Origin: Marixanthomonas spongiae
GTDB lineage: Bacteria; Bacteroidota; Bacteroidia; Flavobacteriales; Flavobacteriaceae
Assembly (NCBI RefSeq): GCF_003095375.1
Contig: NZ_QEHR01000011.1
Location: 1 to 64,000, forward strand
Length of the DNA stretch: 64,000 bases
Direction of reading: 5' to 3'
Under the pieces are notes generated by a model. It did no database searches. It was given only the letters and a program-made list of their open reading frames with translations, and was not told where the DNA came from. Each line of letters begins with the position of its first letter. The stretch's first letter is position 1. Below are positions 9,252 through 16,948 of the stretch, piece by piece. The translations under genes were made by a program, and so were the position numbers.

Positions 9252-10391
9252 ATGAAGAAGAAAAATAGACCTACGGGATTTGTTTTTACCAAACATGACC
9301 CTAAGGAACAATCTCCCTTTGAACGACTTTTCGAAATTTTTCAGGAATTAATTACGCACACTTCAGGTGATTTTGATGAAGCCATAGACTGGTTGCGGCA
9401 GTTGGATAAAGAGTATAACCTTACTACAGCAGAATATACCATGGACGATTTTATTGAAGACCTGAAGAAAAAAGGCTACATCCGTGAAGAATTCCGACCA
9501 GATGGAAAAGGTGGCGGTAAAGGGGAAGGCAAAAATTCCATTACCGAAAAACTGGAACGCTCCCTTCGGAAACGGGCCTTGGAACAAATTTTCGGTAAAT
9601 TGAAAAAAAGTACTGGCGGTAACCACAAAACCAAATATATAGGACAAGGTGACGAACAAGCCGGAGAGTTTCGAAATTATCAATTTGGCGATCCGTTAGA
9701 GCGGATTTCGATGACCGAAAGTTTAAAGAATGCCCAAATTAATCACGGTATTGAAGGTTTAAATCTTTCAGAAAACGATTTGGTGGTCGAAGAGTCGATG
9801 CACAAATCGCAAATGAGCACGGTGCTGATGATCGATATCAGTCACAGTATGATACTGTATGGGGAAGATAGAATTACGCCTGCCAAAAAAGTAGCGATGG
9901 CACTTTCTGAATTGATTACCACCCGCTACCCAAAAGACACCTTGGATATTCTAGTCTTCGGAAACGATGCGTGGCCCATAAAAATCAAGGATTTACCGTA
10001 TTTAAACGTAGGGCCATTTCATACCAATACCGTTGCCGGATTACAATTGGCGATGGATATGTTGCGCAGAAAGCGAAACACCAACAAACAGATTTTTATG
10101 ATCACCGATGGAAAGCCGAGCTGTATGCAACTTCCTAATGGTGAATATTATAAAAACAGTGTTGGGCTCGACCCAAACATTGTAAAGAAATGTTATATGA
10201 TGGCGCGTCAGGCACGTAAACTGCACATTCCCATTACGACATTTATGATTGCGCAAGATCCTTATTTAATGCAGTTTGTAGATCACTTTACGGCCGCCAA
10301 CCAAGGAAAAGCATTTTACACTGGTTTAAAAGGATTGGGCGAAATGATCTTTACCGATTATGAAACGAATAGGAAACGGAAACTGAGGTAA
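9252..10391 (+). CDS. VWA domain protein, ChlD/CoxE-like
   Basis: A cytoplasmic protein of 379 residues without signal peptide or membrane segment. The N-terminal 180 residues are helical, charged and contain a Gly/Lys-rich hinge (DGKGGGKGEGKN). The von Willebrand factor A domain begins near residue 190: the MIDAS motif is DISHS (Asp195, Ser197, Ser199), followed by the FMITDGKPS segment. VWA proteins of this kind act with an AAA+ ATPase in metal insertion or complex remodelling, and a ChlI-like ATPase lies 685 bases downstream in the same orientation. The two are separated by a four-helix-bundle gene in repeats, apparently an intruder. TACCTTTA at 9240-9247 is so close to the ATG that the leader, if this is the -7 element, would be almost absent. 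Confidence 0.85.
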   Translation: MKKKNRPTGFVFTKHDPKEQSPFERLFEIFQELITHTSGDFDEAIDWLRQLDKEYNLTTAEYTMDDFIEDLKKKGYIREEFRPDGKGGGKGEGKNSITEKLERSLRKRALEQIFGKLKKSTGGNHKTKYIGQGDEQAGEFRNYQFGDPLERISMTESLKNAQINHGIEGLNLSENDLVVEESMHKSQMSTVLMIDISHSMILYGEDRITPAKKVAMALSELITTRYPKDTLDILVFGNDAWPIKIKDLPYLNVGPFHTNTVAGLQLAMDMLRRKRNTNKQIFMITDGKPSCMQLPNGEYYKNSVGLDPNIVKKCYMMARQARKLHIPITTFMIAQDPYLMQFVDHFTAANQGKAFYTGLKGLGEMIFTDYETNRKRKLR

Positions 10392-10406
10392 TATTAGAAG
10401 AAAGAG

Positions 10407-10499
10407 GAAAGACCATTCGCTTTGCTCATTGAAAGAAGAAAGACCATTCACTTTGCTCATTGAAAGAAGAAAGACCATTCGCTTTGCTCATTGAAGGAA
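10407..10499 (+). repeat. Three tandem 31-bp repeats
   Basis: Three head-to-tail copies at 10407-10437, 10438-10468 and 10469-10499. Each begins GAAAGACCATTCRCTTTG and ends in CTCATTGAARGAA; copies differ at only two positions. They start 15 bases past the VWA stop codon and lie upstream of the four-helix-bundle gene. The first 14 bases recur inverted at 11034-11047 downstream of that gene. Confidence 0.9.
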
Positions 10500-10533
10500 G
10501 AAAGATTAAGCTTAATACAAGTTAGATCACAAA

Positions 10534-10585
10534 GTCTTTCCTCTTTAATCCTGCCATATAAGCACAGTCTTTTGTCTTTCTTCTA
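10534..10585 (+). repeat. Inverted copies of the GAAAGAC motif upstream of the four-helix gene
   Basis: GTCTTTCCTCTTT (10534-10546) and GTCTTTCTTCTA (10574-10585) are reverse complements of the AAAGARGAAAGAC motif that makes up the borders of the tandem array at 10401-10499. A transcript through this stretch could fold into a long purine-pyrimidine hairpin. Confidence 0.7.
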
Positions 10586-10611
10586 TAATGAAACAGTAAA
10601 TAAATTTTATT

Positions 10612-10965
10612 ATGTATAAAAAACACAATTTTAGAAATTTGAAAATCTGGCAAAAAGCATTGAATATCGCTTTTGAAATTTCAGATAAAACAGAAAATTT
10701 TCCTAGCAAGGAGCAGTACTCGCTGACATCACAAATAAATAGGTGTTCAATTTCAATGCCAAGTAATATAGCAGAAGGCTCTGCAAGAACTGAAAAGTCA
10801 TTCATTCATTTTATTGATATTGCAATGGGTTCTTCTTACGAATTGAATACACAACTATTAATTGCGCACCATAAAAAATATATTTCTGGAGAGGAGTTAA
10901 ATATACTGGAAACTCAAATTGAAGAATGGCAGCGAATGACTGCAGGATTTCAGAAAACATTGTAA
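10612..10965 (+). CDS. Four-helix-bundle protein (23S rRNA-IVP family)
   Basis: A 117-residue protein of the family first known from intervening sequences in 23S rRNA genes (TIGR02436-like). Recognisable blocks are FRNLKIWQKALNIAFEIS, SLTSQINRCSISMPSNIAEGS and FIDIAMGSSYELNTQLLIA, which are the three conserved helices. The related Avd protein works with diversity-generating retroelements, but no reverse transcriptase is present here. The gene sits between a VWA gene and a AAA+ gene that would normally adjoin, and is wrapped by direct and inverted copies of GTCTTTCNTCTTT. This suggests a mobile or formerly mobile cassette. Its codons are AT-richer than those of the flanking genes. Function in the host is unknown. 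Confidence 0.9.
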   Translation: MYKKHNFRNLKIWQKALNIAFEISDKTENFPSKEQYSLTSQINRCSISMPSNIAEGSARTEKSFIHFIDIAMGSSYELNTQLLIAHHKKYISGEELNILETQIEEWQRMTAGFQKTL

Positions 10966-11008
10966 GAAGAAGAAAACCAAAAAGAAAGATGGCTTTTTGT
11001 AAGAAATT

Positions 11009-11053
11009 GTCTTTCCTCTTTCAGTAAGCCTTTGCGAACGGTCTTTCTTCTTT
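11009..11053 (+). repeat. Downstream border repeats of the four-helix cassette
   Basis: GTCTTTCCTCTTT (11009-11021) exactly repeats the 10534-10546 copy, and GTCTTTCTTCTTT (11041-11053) follows. GCGAACGGTCTTTC (11034-11047) is the inverse of the start of the 31-bp unit with one mismatch. The four-helix gene is therefore bounded by both direct and inverted repeats. Confidence 0.8.
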
Positions 11054-11075
11054 CATCTATAAAAAATAGTATAAT

Positions 11076-12539
11076 ATGAAAACAGAAAACATAAAAACAT
11101 TCGGCGACCTAAAAAAAGCCGGGTACGCGTACAAACCGATTAAAGAAGAATTACGGCGCAACTTGCTTCAGAAACTATTAAAAAAAGAAACCGTTTTTGA
11201 AGGAATTCACGGTTACGATTATACCGTTATACCAGAATTAGAACGCGCTATTCTTTCCAAACACAACATCAACTTGCTTGGATTGCGCGGGCAGGCCAAA
11301 ACCCGTCTCGCACGGCAAATGGTTTCGTTATTAGATGAATATGTGCCAGTTGTGGCCGGCAGCGAAATCAATGACGATCCGTTTCATCCTATTTCCCGAT
11401 TTGCAAAAGAACTAATGGAAGAAAAAGGTGATAAAACCCCCATTGAATGGTTGCATCGGGACGAGCGGTTTTCAGAAAAACTGGCAACACCCGATGTTAC
11501 GGTGGCCGATATTATTGGCGATGTGGATCCCATTAAAGCTGCCAATCTAAAACTGACCTATGCCGATGACCGGGTGATTCATTTTGGAATGATTCCACGT
11601 GCCAACCGGAGCATTTTCGTCATCAATGAACTGCCCGATTTACAGCCCCGCATTCAAGTGGCGCTGTTCAATATTTTGCAGGAAGGCGATGTGCAAATCC
11701 GGGGTTTTAAATTGCGGATGCCGTTGGACGTTCAGTTTGTGTTTACTGCAAATCCGGAAGATTACACCAACCGCGGTAGCATTGTAACGCCGTTGAAAGA
11801 CAGGATCGGGTCACAAATCTTGACACATTACCCCGATGATATTGAAACGGCACGGAACATTACTGAGCAAGAAACAGCGGAAGCTTCTGCAACCAAAGAA
11901 AAAATTTACGTGCCCGACTTGGCAAAGAACCTAGTGGAACAAATTAGTTTTGAGGCCCGCAACAGTGCGTTTATCGATATAAAAAGTGGCGTGAGTGCCC
12001 GCTTGAGCATTACCGCGTACGAAAACTTGCTAAGCACTGCCGAACGGCGCGCCCTGCAAAATGGAGAAGACAAAACCGCGGTGAGGTTGAGCGATTTTAT
12101 GGGCATTATCCCAGCCATTACCGGAAAAGTGGAATTGGTGTATGAAGGCGAGCAAGAAGGCGCCAGCGAAGTGGCCGAGCAATTGATAAACAGCGCGGTA
12201 AAAAGCCAATTTGAAAACTATTTTCCTAAAATTGAAAAACTTCAGAAAGAGAGTGACGTCGATCCGTATGCCAATGTAGTTGCTTGGTTTTTTGAAGAAA
12301 GCGGCTTTGAGTTATTGGATACACTATCTGACACTGAATACAAACGACAACTAAATAAAATAGAACCGTTGGAACAATTGCTGAAGAAATATACCCCAGA
12401 TATTTCAGCTAAGGACAAACCATTTTTTAAGGAGTTTGTGCTTTGGGCGCTTTCAGAATACAAAAAGCTGAGCAAGCACAACTTGGGTGATGGCCTGGAA
12501 TTTAAGGATGTGTACGGGGGTTATATTAGTGGATTGTAA
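11076..12539 (+). CDS. AAA+ ATPase, magnesium-chelatase ChlI/MoxR type
   Basis: A cytoplasmic ATPase of 487 residues. Walker A is GLRGQAKT at residues 69-76 and Walker B is IFVINELPDL with Glu185, a ChlI-like arrangement. The sensor region FTANPEDYTNRGSIVTPLKDR contains the typical Asn and arginine finger. The C-terminal 200 residues are helical and form the lid and an extension. ChlI/MoxR ATPases work with VWA proteins such as the one at 9252-10391 to insert metals or remodel complexes; the substrate here is unknown. No cobalamin or chlorophyll gene is near, so a chelatase role is not supported. The upstream cassette leaves the gene dependent on read-through or on a promoter within the cassette. 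Confidence 0.88.
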   Translation: MKTENIKTFGDLKKAGYAYKPIKEELRRNLLQKLLKKETVFEGIHGYDYTVIPELERAILSKHNINLLGLRGQAKTRLARQMVSLLDEYVPVVAGSEINDDPFHPISRFAKELMEEKGDKTPIEWLHRDERFSEKLATPDVTVADIIGDVDPIKAANLKLTYADDRVIHFGMIPRANRSIFVINELPDLQPRIQVALFNILQEGDVQIRGFKLRMPLDVQFVFTANPEDYTNRGSIVTPLKDRIGSQILTHYPDDIETARNITEQETAEASATKEKIYVPDLAKNLVEQISFEARNSAFIDIKSGVSARLSITAYENLLSTAERRALQNGEDKTAVRLSDFMGIIPAITGKVELVYEGEQEGASEVAEQLINSAVKSQFENYFPKIEKLQKESDVDPYANVVAWFFEESGFELLDTLSDTEYKRQLNKIEPLEQLLKKYTPDISAKDKPFFKEFVLWALSEYKKLSKHNLGDGLEFKDVYGGYISGL

Positions 12540-12562
12540 AGGCACTTTCTAATTGAAGTCCG

Positions 12563-12597
12563 GAAATGTCAAAATGACTTTTCAGAGGCTTTTTTTA
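12563..12597 (+). terminator. Candidate terminator after AAA+ gene
   Basis: GAAATGTCA (12563-12571) and TGACTTTTC (12575-12583) form a stem with one mismatch and a three-base loop, followed after six bases by a run of T (12590-12596). The core GTCA-N3-TGAC could instead be an operator, since a heat-shock gene lies just downstream. Confidence 0.4.
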
Positions 12598-12606
12598 TTG
12601 AAAAAA

Positions 12607-12634
12607 TGACAGTTTTAAGTTGTATTAACTGCCA
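12607..12634 (+). promoter_or_regulatory. Inverted repeat upstream of hsp20
   Basis: TGACAGTT (12607-12614) and AACTGCCA (12627-12634) are inverted with one mismatch and 12 bases between. They lie about 125 bases before the Hsp20 start in a 220-base non-coding interval. A regulator site or leader structure is possible; no known heat-shock operator is matched. Confidence 0.3.
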
Positions 12635-12760
12635 TAAAAGCTTTGGTTTTGTTAAAAATAATTTAATTATGCAAGGAGCGTTGTTATTATTTGTTCGTGG
12701 CAAACAATTTGCAATACTAAAAGCAAATAAAACAATGTTGAACTTAAAATTTTTTTGATT

Positions 12761-13243
12761 ATGACAACGCTGATGAAATCACCGAAAAAAAGAAGTTTGG
12801 CAAATACAAATGCAGGACTTTCAGGGACTTTTCCAACCTGGTCTTCTTGGATGGACGAATTATTGAACAACGACCTTCCCAGTGTGTTCCAGTCCAATTT
12901 TAACACAGGCATGAGCCTTCCGAAGGTTAATATTTCGGAAACCGATGACGCCTACGAAGTTGAACTGGCTGCTCCGGGAATGAAAAAAGACGATTTCAAT
13001 ATAGAGATCGATAACCAAGTATTGACCATTTCTTCTGAAATGGAAAACGAAGAAGAAACCAAAGAAAATAATTATACCCGTAGGGAATTTGGCTATTCCT
13101 CTTTTAAACGGAGCTTTACCCTGCCCGAATCTGTTGACGATGGCAAGATAAAGGCCAAATACAATGAAGGTATATTGAACATTGAACTCCCCAAACGGGA
13201 AGAAGCTAAGAAAAAGCCTGCGAGATCGATTAAGATTTCTTAG
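12761..13243 (+). CDS. Hsp20/alpha-crystallin family chaperone
   Basis: Small heat-shock protein of about 160 residues that binds unfolding proteins and prevents aggregation in the cytoplasm without ATP. The alpha-crystallin domain covers roughly residues 48-150: VNISETDDAYEVELAAPGM opens it and the signature GILNIELPKRE closes it. The N-terminal arm carries PTWSSWMDELLN, common in Bacteroidota homologues, and the C-terminal extension ends in RSIKIS, providing the I-x-I-type oligomer contact. The ATG at 12761 is used; an in-frame TTG six bases earlier is less likely. It is a single-gene unit with a strong terminator behind it. Confidence 0.92.
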   Translation: MTTLMKSPKKRSLANTNAGLSGTFPTWSSWMDELLNNDLPSVFQSNFNTGMSLPKVNISETDDAYEVELAAPGMKKDDFNIEIDNQVLTISSEMENEEETKENNYTRREFGYSSFKRSFTLPESVDDGKIKAKYNEGILNIELPKREEAKKKPARSIKIS

Positions 13244-13262
13244 GTAAAAAATAAAACTTGAA

Positions 13263-13289
13263 AAAGGCCGCAACTTGCGGTCTTTTTTT
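13263..13289 (+). terminator. Rho-independent terminator after hsp20
   Basis: AAAGGCCGC (13263-13271) pairs with GCGGTCTTT (13277-13285) around the loop AACTT, one G-T wobble, followed by T to 13289. Confidence 0.88.
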
Positions 13290-13528
13290 ATGGCCAGTTT
13301 TTAAAATATCACCGTGTTTTGGATTAAAAAGCACCTCTTTTCAACGTTATTCGAGCAGTTCATACTTCATTAATTATAAATATGTGACATAATTGCAAGC
13401 AATTGGAACATAGCTGCAACTTAGTTATAGAGGTTACTTTTACATTAGCAATAGTAACAAGGTGTCTTTTTGTAAGAGATTTACAGCAAATCATCCCAAT
13501 GCGTATAGACGCCGCAATTTATATAGTT

Positions 13529-14233
13529 ATGAAACGTCTATTATTGCTATTACCATTGTTTATCACATTGTTTTATAGCCCAATTGTTTCAGCACAAATA
13601 AATTTGTTAGAGGCCATTCAAGAAAATGCGGAACAAGGTGAATACGGTGAGGAATATACAGCAGAAAACCAAGAGAACCCACAAGAACTCACTGAAGAAC
13701 AAAAGGAGTTTATGGATAAGTTAAAAGAGATGTTGGAAGGAGAAAGGGAAAACCTCGATGAGTTTAACGATTGGTCCTCACAAATGAAATGTACCTACAT
13801 GATGTTGGCGTATGTATATAATCTTGAAAAACTAAATGAAGAGACAGAGGCTACTGCTGATTGTAAGTTAAAATATGACTTATACGGTATGCAACTCTTG
13901 GCAATTGCCAGTTCAACTACAATACTATACTGCCCTGAGGGAATGGCTAACGCTACAGAGCAAGAAATGGACGATGTAAGTATGGAGCTGTGGGTCCTTT
14001 TTATGACCGATTATGATGTTATTGAACCAAATACTTCCCCTATAATTAAAAACATAAAAAAATGGGTTTCACAATTGTTTTATGGACCTTTTTCTGAATT
14101 TAATGATGTGAATGGAGGCAATACAGTTAAAGGCTTTATTTATTATTTAACAGCACATTTCCATCCTGAATTTGTAATGGGCAAAACCCTTGAAATAGGT
14201 CAAAAAATGGAAGCCCTTGGTTGTGGAGGGTAA
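13529..14233 (+). CDS. Exported protein of unknown function
   Basis: About 234 residues, not recognised. The start was set at 13529 because MKRLLLLLPLFITLFYSPIVSAQ is a clear signal peptide; an open frame extends 42 codons further upstream but gives no sensible N-terminus. The mature part starts with a very acidic stretch (ENAEQGEYGEEYTAENQENPQELTEEQKEF), then helical segments. Three or four cysteines (KCTYM, DCKLKY, YCPEG, GCGG) could form disulfides. It precedes a lipoprotein gene by 30 bases on the same strand, and the two may form a unit. The 239 bases before it hold no other feature I can support. Confidence 0.6.
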   Translation: MKRLLLLLPLFITLFYSPIVSAQINLLEAIQENAEQGEYGEEYTAENQENPQELTEEQKEFMDKLKEMLEGERENLDEFNDWSSQMKCTYMMLAYVYNLEKLNEETEATADCKLKYDLYGMQLLAIASSTTILYCPEGMANATEQEMDDVSMELWVLFMTDYDVIEPNTSPIIKNIKKWVSQLFYGPFSEFNDVNGGNTVKGFIYYLTAHFHPEFVMGKTLEIGQKMEALGCGG

Positions 14234-14263
14234 CCTTAGTTAAAATAATAACCCTTAAACAAT

Positions 14264-14824
14264 ATGATTATGAAAAACTTCTTAATGTTAACGATGATTA
14301 TAATCCTTACCTCCTGTGGCTTGGGCGACAAGGAAAAGCAAGAGGCCAAGCAAGAAGATAGAATAGAACAGAGTGATGAAAAAACTACCTTACCCATAGC
14401 TAAAGAATCTTGGCGCGGGTGGAAGCCCCCAAAACAGGTAAATGGATATACGCTTACCTATTATGAAACCGACCCTTTTAGCAGTAAAAACCTATATTCT
14501 GCAAGCCTTCGCTATGAAAAAGGGGGAGTAAAAGTGCCTATTACAATTGTGGATGGCAGTACCGGAAAAGGAACTGCTGAAATACGCCAACACCGTGAAT
14601 TTGCCGAGAAAGAACTGAACCATGAAAGTTCTTTTGGATATGAAAAAACTGTTGACTATAACGGTACCAACGCTCGGGAAGAATATTTGAATGCTACCAA
14701 GCAGTATTTAATCAGGTTTCTTTACAAGAATCGGTACGGGGTATCGGTAAAAAGTAAAGCTCCAAGTTCTGAAGAGCTTTGGGAGCTAATTGAAGGACTT
14801 CAATCAAATGAGCTAGAAAAGTGA
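14264..14824 (+). CDS. Lipoprotein of unknown function
   Basis: A 186-residue predicted lipoprotein; MIMKNFLMLTMIIILTSC ends in a lipobox. The Lys/Glu-rich linker (DKEKQEAKQEDRIEQSDEK) is followed by a compact domain with PPKQVNGYTLTYYETD, VPITIVDGSTGKGTAEIR and a C-terminal VKSKAPSSEELWELIEGLQ. The VPITIVDG pattern and the residue Arg-Arg-free core resemble small lipid-anchored proteins of unknown role; no family name is offered. It follows the exported protein at 13529 closely and is convergent with the TSUP permease gene 21 bases beyond. Confidence 0.6.
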   Translation: MIMKNFLMLTMIIILTSCGLGDKEKQEAKQEDRIEQSDEKTTLPIAKESWRGWKPPKQVNGYTLTYYETDPFSSKNLYSASLRYEKGGVKVPITIVDGSTGKGTAEIRQHREFAEKELNHESSFGYEKTVDYNGTNAREEYLNATKQYLIRFLYKNRYGVSVKSKAPSSEELWELIEGLQSNELEK

Positions 14825-14845
14825 TTGTAGGGTATTTTGAAATGG

Positions 14846-15607
14846 CTATATTATTTCAGAAATAGCTTTTACAATTAAAACCAATCCGCTAATTACCATA
14901 ATAGCAATTACCCATTTTCTAAAAGCGAGCTTGCTCATACGTTGCAATAACCATTTGCCAATGAGATTGCCTACAATGGCTCCCAAGCCCATGGCGATAC
15001 CGTACACCCAAAGTTCATCGGTTAGCAATCCAAAAAATGTATAACTGCCTATTTGGGCTATTCCCAAGAAAAAGGATTGTGCGGATTTGGTTCCTACAAG
15101 CGACTCTTTGTCAATTCCTGCATTGAGCAAAAAAGGGTTCAATATTGGGCCCATGCCGCCGGTTAGGGTTCCAATTACGGAAATAAAGAAGCCCAATGGA
15201 ACAAAATACCAGAGTTTTACTTCAAAGGAGCGTTCTTTTTTTCCGAAACGATATTGAAAAAAAGTACTTACCAAGAACAATCCGACGATAATCTGTACCC
15301 AATAAATCTTTACTTCAGCAAAAAGCCAAGCAGCGAGAACCGCCCCGATCATGGCAGATGGGACATAATACCAAAACACCTTCCACACAATGTGTTTCCA
15401 AAAAATTATGATACGGCTAGGCCGGCTTATAAAGGTACCCAAGTTGATAACGGGAGCGGTTTGCGAAGTGCCGATCAAAAAATTGAGGATAGGGATTTGC
15501 ATCAACGCGCCACCACCGCCACTAATAGTTGAAAGGGTAAAGGCGGTTGCCCCTAAAAAAAAGAGCCCAATGAGCAAATAAGGGGAAAGGGAACTAATTA
15601 TATCCAT
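14846..15607 (-). CDS. TSUP family (TauE/SafE) permease
   Basis: An inner-membrane protein of 253 residues with about eight transmembrane segments. The two halves each begin with the family motif: STISGGGGALMQIPIL near residue 28 and GTLTGGMGPILNPFLL near residue 146. TSUP proteins move small anions such as sulfite, sulfoacetate or related organosulfur compounds; the substrate cannot be read from the sequence. No sulfur-metabolism gene adjoins it. It is preceded by the terminator of the LysM gene, so it has its own promoter. Confidence 0.85.
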   Translation of the reverse strand: MDIISSLSPYLLIGLFFLGATAFTLSTISGGGGALMQIPILNFLIGTSQTAPVINLGTFISRPSRIIIFWKHIVWKVFWYYVPSAMIGAVLAAWLFAEVKIYWVQIIVGLFLVSTFFQYRFGKKERSFEVKLWYFVPLGFFISVIGTLTGGMGPILNPFLLNAGIDKESLVGTKSAQSFFLGIAQIGSYTFFGLLTDELWVYGIAMGLGAIVGNLIGKWLLQRMSKLAFRKWVIAIMVISGLVLIVKAISEII

Positions 15608-15649
15608 ACCTTAAAAGTACGGAAATTGGTTTCCTTTCCAGTATTCAGC

Positions 15650-15679
15650 AAAAAAAGCTGCCCATTTAAATAGGCAGCC
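15650..15679 (-). terminator. Rho-independent terminator after LysM gene
   Basis: GCTGCC (15657-15662) and GGCAGC (15673-15678) form the stem; read on the minus strand the hairpin is followed by seven T. It lies directly beyond the LysM stop codon. Confidence 0.85.
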
Positions 15680-15703
15680 GGTTTTAAATTAATATAGGAG
15701 TGT

Positions 15704-16081
15704 TTACTTGTTGGGTATTTCGAGCTCTTGTCCTGGGTGAATGACATCTGGGTTGTCCAAAATGTTACGGTTGGCTTCAAAAATCTTGTTGTATTGCATT
15801 GGGTCGCCATAGTATTTTTTTGAAATTTTACTGAGCGATTCCCCTTTTTCAACGGTGTGGTAAGCATACGCATTTTTATCTGCCACCTTAATGTCGGCTT
15901 CAATATCTTGCGGGTTTTCACCGCCGGACTTTTTAATTTCGTCCCAAAGCAGGTCTTTTTGGTATTGGGTGTTTGCAGTGCCCCAAATTTTCAGTTTGCC
16001 ATTCTCTTCTTTTACGTCGCCATTTTGGATTTTAAGTTTTTCGCCTAAATCCAGTACATTTTGATATTTCGCTTTAACCAT
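15704..16081 (-). CDS. LysM domain protein, Kbp (YgaU)-like
   Basis: A 125-residue soluble protein. The N-terminal 75 residues have the KLKIWGTANTQYQKDLLWDEIKK pattern of a degenerate BON domain and the C-terminal 45 residues are a LysM domain: YHTVEKGESLSKISKKYYG, then ANRNILDNPDVIHPGQELEIP. This BON-LysM layout is that of Escherichia coli Kbp, a cytoplasmic potassium-binding protein. There is no signal peptide, which also fits Kbp rather than a peptidoglycan hydrolase. Single-gene unit with a good terminator. Confidence 0.88.
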   Translation of the reverse strand: MVKAKYQNVLDLGEKLKIQNGDVKEENGKLKIWGTANTQYQKDLLWDEIKKSGGENPQDIEADIKVADKNAYAYHTVEKGESLSKISKKYYGDPMQYNKIFEANRNILDNPDVIHPGQELEIPNK

Positions 16082-16243
16082 TTTGTTTAATTTTCATTTC
16101 TATGATTTAAATATACAACTTTTAGAAATTCAGCAGGACTTTTTAATAGAAAAATTGCCTCTATAAGCTAATTGAGATAGCAATTCCTATAATATTTAAC
16201 TTAAAATTAAGGGGCTTTAATACAACCTTATGATACTCAGCAT

Positions 16244-16251
16244 TATCTTTG
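16244..16251 (+). promoter_or_regulatory. -7 element for fasciclin gene
   Basis: TATCTTTG fits TAnnTTTG, 27 bases before the fasciclin start at 16279. The -33 region is not clear. Confidence 0.5.
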
Positions 16252-16278
16252 TTTCAAGCAAACAAAAATCAACATATT

Positions 16279-16899
16279 ATGAGATTCAAAACAATTATGA
16301 TGTCAATGGCCGTAGCAACAATGTTGTTCACTGCCTGTAACGACGGAAAGAAAAAAGAGGACGAGGCAAAAGCTGAAGCCGAAAAAATGGAAATGGAAGC
16401 CCAAAAAAAGGCTGACGAAGAGGCTATGATGGCCAAGAAGGAGTTTGAGGAAAACACCATTGCCGCAAAAGCGATGGACGACCAAAACCTATCTACTTTG
16501 GTCGATGCCCTAAAGCAGGCCGGACTGGCACAAACCTTTATGGAAGAAGGCGAATACACCGTATTTGCACCTACTAACGACGCTTTTGAGGCGGTTCCAC
16601 AAGCAACTCGCGACGATTTAATGAAGGACGAAAACAAAACGCAGCTTGAAAACCTCTTGAAATACCACGTGGTTTCCGGTGAGTGGAAGGCGGATGCCCT
16701 TAAAAAAGCCATTAACGACAACGATAATAAATACCGTGTGACTACTTTGCAGGGCGAGAACATTATCTTGTCAATTAAAGATGGCAACGTTATGGTAGAA
16801 GATGCCAAAGGGAATATGGCAACGGTAACGGGCACCGATGTAGATGCCTCTAACGGCGTTGTGTACACCATAGACAAGGTGTTGATGCCAAAAGGTTAA
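16279..16899 (+). CDS. Fasciclin (FAS1) domain lipoprotein
   Basis: A predicted lipoprotein of 206 residues; MRFKTIMMSMAVATMLFTAC gives the lipobox. A Lys/Glu/Ala/Met-rich coiled-coil-like linker (residues 22-65) leads to one FAS1 domain with LSTLVDALKQAGL, GEYTVFAPTNDAFEAVP, LLKYHVVSG and the closing ASNGVVYTIDKVLMP. FAS1 domains mediate adhesion or cell-envelope contacts. The start at 16279 is favoured over the upstream TTG at 16249 because it alone gives a signal peptide and follows the -7 element. Linker composition is similar to that of the SodC lipoprotein at 1128-1745 (NDGKKK after the Cys in both). Confidence 0.9.
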   Translation: MRFKTIMMSMAVATMLFTACNDGKKKEDEAKAEAEKMEMEAQKKADEEAMMAKKEFEENTIAAKAMDDQNLSTLVDALKQAGLAQTFMEEGEYTVFAPTNDAFEAVPQATRDDLMKDENKTQLENLLKYHVVSGEWKADALKKAINDNDNKYRVTTLQGENIILSIKDGNVMVEDAKGNMATVTGTDVDASNGVVYTIDKVLMPKG

Positions 16900-16921
16900 T
16901 CCTTTAAATCAAACGCAATTA

Positions 16922-16948
16922 AAAGCTCCGTTAATCGGGGCTTTTTTT
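16922..16948 (+). terminator. Rho-independent terminator after fasciclin gene
   Basis: AAAGCTCCG (16922-16930) pairs with CGGGGCTTT (16936-16944) around TTAAT with one G-T pair, followed by T to 16948. It touches the 3' end of the convergent ABC ATPase gene. Confidence 0.85.

Noticed and set aside
10407-10499. Three regularly repeated 31-bp units resembling a CRISPR array
   Set aside because: Units are head-to-tail without spacers, and no cas gene is nearby.
10612-10965. Avd component of a diversity-generating retroelement
   Set aside because: The fold is similar but no reverse transcriptase or template/variable repeat pair was seen within the window.
11076-12539. Magnesium or cobalt chelatase subunit for tetrapyrrole synthesis
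   Set aside because: Only the ATPase and VWA folds are shared; no ChlH/CobN-type large subunit or tetrapyrrole gene is nearby.
16269-16877. 202-codon open frame on the minus strand
   Set aside because: Antisense shadow of the fasciclin lipoprotein gene; serine-rich shadow composition.
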